The notes under the pieces: generated by a model
Database searches by the model: none
The model's input: the letters and a program-made list of their open reading frames with translations, nothing else
What the model was told of the DNA's origin: nothing
Shown here: piece by piece, positions 1 to 5,889 of the stretch
How the letters are laid out: every line of letters begins with the position of its first letter
Position numbering within the stretch: position 1 is the first letter of the stretch
Program-made: the position numbers and the translations under genes
DNA from: Acidimicrobiales bacterium
Lineage (GTDB): Bacteria; Actinomycetota; Acidimicrobiia; Acidimicrobiales; RAAP-2
Reading direction: 5' to 3'
NCBI GenBank assembly: GCA_017883105.1
Contig: JADGOF010000113.1
Coordinates: 1 to 6,964 of the forward strand
DNA: 6,964 bases

Positions 1-1671
1 GACCTCGGCCGCACCCGCTGCGAAGAAGATCTCGGCGGCCATCGCTATTCCTTCCAAGACCTTCGCTGCGTCCCCACGGGTGAGGTTGTAGCGGATGGAA
101 ACCCCGTTCCTACCGAACGGGCGCACCTGTCCCACACCGGCATCGCCGATGATCGAACCGCAGGAGGCCATATGCGGATAGAGGGCAAAGAGTGACTTGT
201 CGCGCCCCCACCCGGGCAAGGAGCCGGCGGAATAGCCAAGACCCGGCGGCGGGAAGGTCGCCTCGAGCAGTACCCCGTCGGAAAGCTTCTCGTCCACGTA
301 GTAGCTCTGCATCGTCCCTCGCCACGCTCTAAGGGGTTCGTCGAACCGTGCGGTCGTCCCGGCTCCGGGGTGGATGACGAGGTTGCGTCCGAGCTGGCGC
401 GAGGGGCGTCCCAGGTGCTGGCGTGCAAGGAGGGCCGGGGTGAAGACCGCACCTGCGGCGAGCACCGTGGCGCGGGCATCCACTCGCAGTGTGCCGCGTC
501 TGCGGCCGGTTTGCGGATCGAGCACGTCTGCCACGACACCGGCAGCGCGTCCGGCTTCGAGCCGGATCTTGCGCACCCTGGCCCCCGAGAACACCCTCGC
601 GCCCGCAGCAGTCGCGCGCGGCAGGTAGCTCACGTGCATGGCTTGCTTGGCATCGACCGGGCAGCCGAACGCGCACACGCCATGGCCATGGCATCCCCGG
701 ATGTTCCGCCGGATCGGGCCACCAGAGAGCCCGAGCTGCTCGGCACCCCGACGCATGACCTCGCCGTTGGCGCCGAGAACCTCCTCGGGTACGGGCTGGA
801 CGCCGAGCACATCCTCCACCGCTTCGAACCAGGGTGCCATCGCCTCGGCGCCCACCCCGGGGATCCCCGATGCCGCCCACGATGCCAGCACGGCATCCGG
901 CGTGCGGAAGCAGGTGCCCGAGTTGACAACAGTCGTCCCCCCCACGGCACGGCCCATCGGGAGCGATATGACGGGATTGCCGAGGGTGAAGGTCAGGCCC
1001 CCGTCACGGTAGAACTCGAAGAGGCGTTCCGCGGGGCGGTGGCCCACAATGTCGCTGCGGTGGATCGGCGGACCCTCCTCCAGCACCACCACATCGAGTC
1101 CCGAGCGGGCGAGTGTGTCGGCAGCGACAGCTCCGCCCGCTCCGGATCCCACGACTACCACGTCGGCGACGATCTTGGCGTCAGTCACCTCCGGATACCT
1201 GATCACCGGCAGGTCCACGGGCGGAGGTGGCCCAGCAGGACCCAGGGCCACCAACGGTTGGCCGTCGTAGCCTATGAGCGCCGCTATCTGTGGATGGGAG
1301 GCGTACGCGAGCTGTACCAGAGCTTCGAGCCCAGCCAGGGCTTCGCGCCGAGGCCGGAGGCGGGAGCTGCGGCTGGCCTCCACCCATCGGTAGCGGCTCT
1401 CGGCGTCCAATCGGTGGAACAGCTCAGGCGGGCGCCCCAGCAATGATGTCAGGTCGAAGCCGAATAGCATCGCCCGCACCAGCCAGCGGGGCTGGCCGCG
1501 CAAGCGCCTGAGGAGGGCTTCTATATCCTCGGCGATACCCAAGTCCGCCGCACCTGGTGGGATGGCACCAGCTGGGGGCAGCAGGGCGTCGCACAAAGCG
1601 CCGAGCACGCGGCGTTCGTACCCGCTCAGTGCCCCAGAACGAGCCCGGTTGTCATCGTTGTCGATGGCCAT
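1..1671 (-). CDS. GMC-family FAD oxidoreductase, long-chain alcohol oxidase (FAO)-like, C-terminus off the window
   Basis: The frame is open without a stop from the ATG at 1671 to the left edge, giving 557 visible residues. Residues about 15-150 resemble the N-terminal segment of FAO-like GMC proteins (LSGYERRVLGALCDALLPP at about 16-34). The FAD-binding Rossmann motif VVVVGSGAGGAVAAD has its GSGAGG at 175-180, with an acidic EE at the end of the second strand. The GMC flavin-loop motif PMGRAVGGTTVVNSGT is at 238-253. A Cys-rich stretch with C327, C333 and C337 (GCHGHGVCAFGCP) is followed by AK and YLPRA, as in FAO-like members. LAAGAVFTPALL begins at 404. The GMC_C domain with the catalytic His/Asn is outside the window. 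The family oxidises alcohols (fatty alcohols, sterols) with FAD; the substrate here is not determined. The start is supported by AGGAGG just upstream. Family assignment is firm, specificity is not. Confidence 0.93.
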   Translation of the reverse strand, partial: MAIDNDDNRARSGALSGYERRVLGALCDALLPPAGAIPPGAADLGIAEDIEALLRRLRGQPRWLVRAMLFGFDLTSLLGRPPELFHRLDAESRYRWVEASRSSRLRPRREALAGLEALVQLAYASHPQIAALIGYDGQPLVALGPAGPPPPVDLPVIRYPEVTDAKIVADVVVVGSGAGGAVAADTLARSGLDVVVLEEGPPIHRSDIVGHRPAERLFEFYRDGGLTFTLGNPVISLPMGRAVGGTTVVNSGTCFRTPDAVLASWAASGIPGVGAEAMAPWFEAVEDVLGVQPVPEEVLGANGEVMRRGAEQLGLSGGPIRRNIRGCHGHGVCAFGCPVDAKQAMHVSYLPRATAAGARVFSGARVRKIRLEAGRAAGVVADVLDPQTGRRRGTLRVDARATVLAAGAVFTPALLARQHLGRPSRQLGRNLVIHPGAGTTARFDEPLRAWRGTMQSYYVDEKLSDGVLLEATFPPPGLGYSAGSLPGWGRDKSLFALYPHMASCGSIIGDAGVGQVRPFGRNGVSIRYNLTRGDAAKVLEGIAMAAEIFFAAGAAEV

Positions 1672-1949
1672 ACGCCTCCTGCCTGAGGTGGGCTGCCTTC
1701 AAGGGGGATGGCGAGTTCTATCGGTCAGCGCACGTTGCTGCAGCGTAGCGCTCCGTTGGTGCCTCCCACCCGAACAAGCGGTGGGGCTGAATGATCGAGG
1801 ACGTTGGTGATGGCGGCAGGCTCATCGGGTGCGACGTGGTCCAGGTGGCTGCCCTTGGTTGACCAGATCCGGGCCCGAGGTTCTGGCTCTCATTCGATCC
1901 CTTTGCCAGGGTGAATGTCAGTTGGCGACATGGAGCAGCATGTCGACGG
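1672..1949. other. Intergenic stretch without a recognisable gene
   Basis: This segment lies between the GMC gene (reading left) and the transposase remnant. It must carry the GMC promoter, but no convincing -10/-35 pair was found. A TAGAAC hexamer on the minus strand (1715-1720), 44 nt upstream of the GMC start, matches half of a KstR-type site; the other half is not conserved. A 23-codon reading frame from the ATG at 1791 to a TGA at 1862 has no recognisable product and no good ribosome site. The remaining frames show no family similarity that I recognise. Confidence 0.5.
1675..1680 (-). promoter_or_regulatory. Ribosome binding site of the GMC oxidoreductase gene
   Basis: Read on the minus strand this is a perfect AGGAGG, 3 nt before the ATG at 1671. 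The spacing is short, but no other start codon lies nearby in frame, so it fixes the start of the GMC gene. Confidence 0.6.
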
Positions 1950-1952
1950 ACG

Positions 1953-2045
1953 ATACGAGCTCTGGAGCAGGTACTGGCCGAGTCCGTCGCTCACTGCAAC
2001 GACCATCGCCGGCATCGCTGTCTCGACCAGCAGGCGCCGAGGACC
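1953..2045 (+). pseudogene. Decayed C-terminal remnant of an IS transposase (DDE integrase-core type)
   Basis: Reading frame 1911+3n encodes ALEQVLAESVAHCNDHRRHR followed by CLDQQAP. This matches the end of IS3/IS481-type transposases, commonly of the form L..vLaeYv.HYN.HRPHRSLdQ.aP. Several of the most conserved residues differ by one base: Tyr codon TAC to TCC (Ser) and to TGC (Cys), the Pro of RPH to Arg (CCG to CGG), and the Ser of RSL to Cys. That pattern fits an old inactive copy. No catalytic DDE segment, ribosome site or terminal inverted repeat was found around it. By chance the frame continues into the downstream lipoprotein gene. The similarity is from memory of the family; the exact IS family is uncertain. 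Confidence 0.5.
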
Positions 2046-2117
2046 ATGCGACTCTTCGCAAGACTGCGACCCCACCGACACGAATCAGCCACTGCGCACC
2101 AAAGTATCGCCTACTGC

Positions 2118-2147
2118 TTGGTAGTGTCACTGTGGGTTCCATACCTT
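2118..2147 (+). promoter_or_regulatory. Candidate sigma-70-type promoter of the lipoprotein gene
   Basis: TTGGTA (2118-2123) and TACCTT (2142-2147) are separated by 18 nt and fit a loose -35 and the actinobacterial TANNNT -10. Transcription would begin about 15-20 nt before the start codon, giving a short leader that still holds the AGGGG ribosome site. This is a pattern match only; such matches arise by chance. Confidence 0.3.
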
Positions 2148-2160
2148 CGAAAGGGCTCTG

Positions 2161-2165
2161 AGGGG
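2161..2165 (+). promoter_or_regulatory. Ribosome binding site that decides the lipoprotein start
   Basis: AGGGG lies 6 nt before the ATG at 2172 and 3 nt before the ATG at 2169. The spacing favours 2172. It argues against the much longer frame that opens at 1911, whose extra N-terminus is the transposase remnant and would bury the signal peptide. Confidence 0.5.
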
Positions 2166-2171
2166 CGGATG

Positions 2172-3911
2172 ATGCGCATGGGATCAGCACGTTCAATGCG
2201 CCGCCATTTGACAGTGACCATGGTGCTGCTCATCACGCTGAGCATGGCGACTGGGCTTGCCGCATGTTCACGAGCTGACTCGGAGCGAGCGCCGGGTCCG
2301 TTACTCATTGCTCCGTCACGCTTAGCTGCGATTCCTGGCGACGCCTCAGTTGTCCTTTCGTGGAGTCGCTCGCGTTCAAGTGGTGAAACCAGCATCAGCG
2401 AATACCGCGCCGAGGTCAGTCCGAGCAGCAAGTCCTGCTCGACCACTGGCACCGCCTGCGCCATCGACGGTCTCATCAACGGGCAGGTCTACAACGTCAG
2501 CGTCCACGCCCGCAGCACAGGTGGTAAGGAGACTGTGTCTGCGGCTATCCACGTCATCCCTGGAGTCCCCGGAGAGCCAACCGACGTGACCGGGGCGCCA
2601 GGGGACACGTCCGCTTCGGTCGGATGGAATTCGCCTCCTGACAATGGGGGATCCATTGTCAGCTACTTGGCAACAGCGACACCAGGTGGCCACTCCTGTA
2701 GGTCGTCCGGCGTCACGAACTGTACCGTTCTGGGCTTGATCAATGGCACCGCATATGAGTTCTCGGTAGTCGCCACGAACTCCCGAGGTATCGGGTCACC
2801 CTCACTCGCTTCTGCCCCCGCTATTCCCCGGTTGACGGCAGGCGGATCTGCTGGCATCACCTACCTTGGACCTGTCTTTTCGCGCGACGAATCACCTACG
2901 TCGATACTGCAGCGTGACGCAGGGATGAGCGTTCCTCTCCCCAATGGCAGAGACCTGTGGATCTTTGGCGACACAGGCGAGTTTGCCAACGGCGGCACGT
3001 GGACGTCGAGCGGATCCATCGGTGGCAGCACCGCCGCGAAGAGCCACGACACACGAGGCGGATCGCCAGCTCCGCTGAAGGAAGTGGGACCCCATCGTGG
3101 TCTCACTCCGCAAGGCGTTCCCACCCAATTCATTCCTTCTCCCACCGGCGTGTATGTCCCGGATGGCAGCAGAAGGCTGTGCACCCTTGCGAACGGTGCG
3201 CTCGAAGCGGCACGCTGGCCGACCGGAGCGGTGCTCATGCCCGATGGGACGGACATTCTTGTGTCTTACGCGGATGTCTGCGTGATGTCCTCCGCCGACT
3301 ACTCGGTGGAGGGATGGGGCTTCATGGAGTACAGGTGGAAGGTGAACAGGATTCACGTCGGCCCAATCGACGTGTTTCCACCAGCAGCCTCAGGGTCGCC
3401 GATTTCACCGGCCTTGACCTTTGGGTCACCGATCGCAATCAATGGAAATGTGACCTTCCTATCGTCGGCATGCACCCAAGTCTTCGTCTTGTGCTCATCC
3501 GGCAACATCTACTCGACAACAGTCACCGCCAGCACTGCAGTGCTCCAGAGTCCGAGCTCTTACGCTCCGCATCCCCTCCAAGCGAACAGCTCCACAGGGT
3601 GGCGGCCAGTGGGTGTGTCCGTAGCCGCGTATGCAGACGCTGGAGTGAGATTGGTTGAACAGACCTCCATCGGCGGTACGTTCGTCGTCTTCAGTGCCCC
3701 GACTGTTGACGGCCCGTGGACAACGGAGGTCTCGGGCACCCTTCCCGGCTGCAGCACCTCACCCCGGGGATTCTGCTACTCGTTCATTGGACATCCTGAA
3801 TTCAGCAGCGCTTCTGAGCTGGTGGTCTCCTACTTCAAACCCGACGCCGGACCTGACCCTGCGGCCGGGCACCTCGTGCTCGCTTCCATTGCTCTCCCGG
3901 CAGGCCGGTGA
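2172..3911 (+). CDS. Secreted lipoprotein: two fibronectin type III domains plus a DUF4185-like/beta-propeller domain
   Basis: 579 residues. A basic n-region (R2, R7, R10, R11, H12), a hydrophobic core at about 13-28 and a lipobox LAAC with Cys32 predict export and lipid anchoring on the outer face of the membrane. FN3 domain 1 spans about 46-130 and domain 2 about 134-221; each carries the actinobacterial pattern of a Cys pair (C89/C96, C176/C184) before a LINGxxY strand. Residues about 228-579 form one domain with FSRDESPTSILQRDAGMSVP and then GRDLWIFGDT (FGDT about 265-268), ending with HPEFSSASELVVSYF. This is like the repeated sheet edges of DUF4185 and related five-bladed propeller or glycosidase-like proteins. 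FN3 plus such a domain suggests binding or processing of an extracellular polymer, but no catalytic residues can be named. By eye it has more A/T-ending codons than its neighbours and it follows a transposase scar, suggesting acquisition. The ATG at 2169 is an alternative start. Confidence 0.85.
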   Translation: MRMGSARSMRRHLTVTMVLLITLSMATGLAACSRADSERAPGPLLIAPSRLAAIPGDASVVLSWSRSRSSGETSISEYRAEVSPSSKSCSTTGTACAIDGLINGQVYNVSVHARSTGGKETVSAAIHVIPGVPGEPTDVTGAPGDTSASVGWNSPPDNGGSIVSYLATATPGGHSCRSSGVTNCTVLGLINGTAYEFSVVATNSRGIGSPSLASAPAIPRLTAGGSAGITYLGPVFSRDESPTSILQRDAGMSVPLPNGRDLWIFGDTGEFANGGTWTSSGSIGGSTAAKSHDTRGGSPAPLKEVGPHRGLTPQGVPTQFIPSPTGVYVPDGSRRLCTLANGALEAARWPTGAVLMPDGTDILVSYADVCVMSSADYSVEGWGFMEYRWKVNRIHVGPIDVFPPAASGSPISPALTFGSPIAINGNVTFLSSACTQVFVLCSSGNIYSTTVTASTAVLQSPSSYAPHPLQANSSTGWRPVGVSVAAYADAGVRLVEQTSIGGTFVVFSAPTVDGPWTTEVSGTLPGCSTSPRGFCYSFIGHPEFSSASELVVSYFKPDAGPDPAAGHLVLASIALPAGR

Positions 3912-3956
3912 CCGCACTTTCGCGGGCTCCGGGGACTAGCACGCCCGAATCAGCTC

Positions 3957-3976
3957 GCTCGCGAGCACTGTGCTCG
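3957..3976. repeat. Two overlapping palindromes downstream of the lipoprotein gene
   Basis: GCTCGCGAGC (3957-3966) is a perfect 10-bp palindrome. It overlaps CGAGCAC-T-GTGCTCG (3962-3976), a perfect 7-bp dyad around one base. The pair starts 46 nt after the lipoprotein stop. A hairpin terminator is possible, but there is no T-run on either side, so a protein-binding dyad is equally likely. Confidence 0.5.
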
Positions 3977-4079
3977 TAGAAGATCGGGACCCCATCCGCG
4001 CCCTTATTGCCAGTCTGGTACACGCTGCATCGGTTGGAGTCTCAGAACTCCACTTCCAAGTACCGGCGGGAGGCCGTTG

Positions 4080-4114
4080 GGACCAGATCTCGGCGCGAGG
4101 CGTCGATCTGGTCC
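4080..4114. repeat. Perfect 10-bp inverted repeat with a 15-nt loop
   Basis: GGACCAGATC (4080-4089) and GATCTGGTCC (4105-4114) are exact reverse complements. The loop region holds an alternative small stem, CTCG (4089-4092) with CGAG (4096-4099). No T-tract follows on either strand, so it is not a typical intrinsic terminator. It could be an RNA structure, an operator or the scar of a mobile element. GGACCAGA recurs at 4253-4260. Confidence 0.6.
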
Positions 4115-4177
4115 GAACCTCAATCGGAGCCCGCAATGTCCTGACCAGGTAACAGGCCACAGAGATGCGAGGTCCGC

Positions 4178-4191
4178 TAGAACGTGTTCTG
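4178..4191. promoter_or_regulatory. KstR-type (TetR-family) operator
   Basis: TAGAACGTGTTCTG matches the KstR operator consensus TnnAACnnGTTnnA at every fixed base except the last (A replaced by G). The core AGAAC-GT-GTTCT (4179-4190) is a perfect 5-bp inverted repeat with a 2-nt spacer. KstR represses cholesterol/steroid catabolism genes in mycobacteria and rhodococci and is released by a steroid-derived CoA thioester. The site lies 213 nt before the assigned start of the FAD oxidoreductase, with no gene in between, so it most likely controls that gene. Related TetR regulators of acyl-CoA genes could use a similar site. Confidence 0.5.
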
Positions 4192-4404
4192 GTTCGACCT
4201 GTGTCCCTTCAAGACCACTTCATGGTCGAGATGACAACGTTATGACTGTTCAGGACCAGAAGCCAATGTGCGGTCGCTCAGTGGTCTGAAGATCATCCCT
4301 CGAACCCGCTGGGACGAGGAGAGGGGATCCGAGGCGTTCCACCAAGCGACGACGATCCAGGCGAACGACAATGGAGCCATGGCTTCGGATCCCCCCCCTC
4401 GTAT

Positions 4405-5724
4405 TTGGAGCCGTCTCGAGAGCTGCCGGTGATCAGCACGCCCGACGTGCTGGTTGTTGGCGCTGGGTCGGCTGGCGTCGCAGCTGCAGTGGCCGCAGCG
4501 CGTAGGGGAGCCGACACTTTGCTGATCGAGGCAAGCGGATGTCTCGGCGGCCTTGCGACGGTGGGTCTCATCAACTTGCTCCTTACTCTCGACGACGGTG
4601 CTGGCACCCAGGTCGTGGCAGGGCTCTGCCAAGAGGTCGTTGACCGCCTCGACGCGAGCGGTGACGCGCGGTATCCGACCGGGGAAACCTGGGGCAGCGA
4701 TGCTCCCGAACTGGTTGCCTCCTGGCGACCCTGGGGGCTGATTTGGGGAGCACCGCCCGAGGTGGTCCGTTACTCGGTTGCGTTCGATCCGGAGGCGTTC
4801 GTCGACATCTGCTACGACTTGCTCGAGGAGGCAGGCGTTCACCTTCGATTGCACACCTGGTTCGCCGCCGCGCCCGCCAGCGGAGGCTCCGTGGATGCGG
4901 TGATCGTCGAGTCAAAACGCGGTCGGGAGGCGATCCGCCCCCGTGTCGTGATCGATGCCACTGGCGACGGAGACGTGCTCGTGTCAGCGGGCGCGAGCTT
5001 CGAGCAGGTCTCGATTCCGCCACACCTATGGTTTCGGGTCGGGGGCGTGGAGGACGAAGTCATGGCCGCTGCGCCTGACAGTGGTCTCGGTCTCCTGTGG
5101 TTTCGCACGGCTGTCCCGGGTCGTGTCTTGGTGCCGTTCGGTCCTCACCCCGAACGCATTGATGCCTGCGACCCGGACGACCTCACCCGGGCGGAGATCG
5201 CCTGCCGTCGGGCAGCGCGGGCGCACTTCGAGGTGTTGCGGAGCCAGATGAAAGGCTTTGAGGGTGCCTGGCTCGATGACTACGCCCGCATGCTCGGGAT
5301 CACTGAAAGCCGCCGCTTGGTGGGCGACTATGTACTGCGCAAAGAGGATGGAGACGTCCGGTTTGCGGACGCCGTGGCGCAGACGGGGCATTGGACCCGC
5401 CGGAATGTCGTGTACGACATTCCCTACCGATGTCTCACCACATCCTTGGTCGACAACCTCATCGTGGTTGGACGCTGCATCTCCACAACCAGATACGTGC
5501 ATCAGGCCACCAAGGAGATCCCGGCCGCTATGGCCACCGGCGAAGCCGCCGGTGCGGCTGCTGCAGCAGCCATTCGTGCGTCCACTGGTAGTGGCGCGGC
5601 TGGGGGGACTCCATCCAATGTCCGCGCGATCGACGTGGCGGCGCTCCGGAGTGATCTGTCGGCGCAAGGGGCGATCGTTGGACCAGGGGTCTCCACCGAT
5701 GCGTCCAGACGTTCGGTTCGTTGA
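4405..5724 (+). CDS. FAD-dependent oxidoreductase, FAD_oxidored (PF12831-like) family
   Basis: 439 residues, near the usual length of the family. The N-terminal Rossmann motif DVLVVGAGSAGVAAAVAAAR has GAGSAG at 19-24, then an acidic residue at about 42 (LLIEA) and CLGGLAT at 46-52. VIDATGDGDV (about 182-191) is the second FAD-contact motif. GITESRRLVGDYVL (about 298-311) and the C-terminal NLIVVGRCIST...IPAAMATGEAAGAAAA (about 351-388) match family signatures. The protein should be a soluble flavoenzyme; the substrate cannot be read from the sequence. The TTG at 4405 keeps the RELPV segment that I recall preceding the Rossmann strand in homologues, but has no good ribosome site. A GTG at 4429 is an alternative, and an eight-C run just upstream may hide an ATG start at 4379. 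The KstR-like box upstream suggests a steroid- or lipid-linked role. It is convergent with the ABC-F gene. Confidence 0.88.
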   Translation: MEPSRELPVISTPDVLVVGAGSAGVAAAVAAARRGADTLLIEASGCLGGLATVGLINLLLTLDDGAGTQVVAGLCQEVVDRLDASGDARYPTGETWGSDAPELVASWRPWGLIWGAPPEVVRYSVAFDPEAFVDICYDLLEEAGVHLRLHTWFAAAPASGGSVDAVIVESKRGREAIRPRVVIDATGDGDVLVSAGASFEQVSIPPHLWFRVGGVEDEVMAAAPDSGLGLLWFRTAVPGRVLVPFGPHPERIDACDPDDLTRAEIACRRAARAHFEVLRSQMKGFEGAWLDDYARMLGITESRRLVGDYVLRKEDGDVRFADAVAQTGHWTRRNVVYDIPYRCLTTSLVDNLIVVGRCISTTRYVHQATKEIPAAMATGEAAGAAAAAAIRASTGSGAAGGTPSNVRAIDVAALRSDLSAQGAIVGPGVSTDASRRSVR

Positions 5725-5735
5725 GGATCGATCAC

Positions 5736-5761
5736 GTGGCTGATGCCCACAGAAGAGCCAC
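5736..5761. terminator. Weak hairpin after the FAD oxidoreductase
   Basis: GTGGCT (5736-5741) pairs perfectly with AGCCAC (5756-5761) across a 14-nt loop, 11 nt after the oxidoreductase stop, in the convergent gap. There is no T-run, so a role as terminator is only suggested by position. Confidence 0.25.
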
Positions 5762-5889
5762 CTGTTTCCGGACCTCATGGTTCGAGAGTTGTCCCCTCAT
5801 CTCCGCCCGAAAGTCCGGTTCAGCCGGGATTCACGCCCAGCTGCATCGCGAGTGCTCCGGGTCTGGTGCGTGATCGGCGCCGGTGGGGT

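Larger units (their letters stand above)
3912..4404. other. Non-coding stretch between the lipoprotein and the FAD oxidoreductase
   Basis: About 490 nt without a recognisable gene. It contains the overlapping palindromes at 3957-3976, the 10-bp inverted repeat at 4080-4114 and the KstR-like box at 4178-4191. A small inverted repeat GACCA-N5-TGGTC lies at 4213-4227, and an orphan purine-rich ribosome-site-like run at 4316-4327. A 60-codon frame from a GTG at 3970 to 4152 starts inside a palindrome, lacks a ribosome site and matches no family that I know; I do not call it a gene. Confidence 0.5.

Noticed and set aside
937..943. Suspected frameshift at a seven-C run in the GMC gene
   Set aside because: A base count shows the frame is kept: the run encodes the VGGTT part of the GMC motif in the same frame on both sides, and no stop occurs from 1671 to 1.
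370..1446. 358-codon open frame on the plus strand
   Set aside because: It is the codon-for-codon antisense of the GMC oxidoreductase gene, whose GxGxxG and GMC motifs are clear; the antisense product resembles nothing.
1877..1890. GTTCTGG segment similar to the right half of the KstR-like box
   Set aside because: The matching AAC half is absent, and this short match is expected by chance.
1911..2171. Extension of the lipoprotein by 87 residues to an ATG at 1911
   Set aside because: The added part is the transposase remnant and would bury the lipoprotein signal peptide; AGGGG at 2161 supports a start at 2172 or 2169.
3970..4152. 60-codon plus-strand frame with a GTG start
   Set aside because: No ribosome site, starts inside a palindrome, contains the 4080-4114 hairpin, and shows no known family.
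5026..5778. 250-codon minus-strand frame
   Set aside because: Antisense shadow of the FAD oxidoreductase, with composition typical of noncoding high-GC frames.
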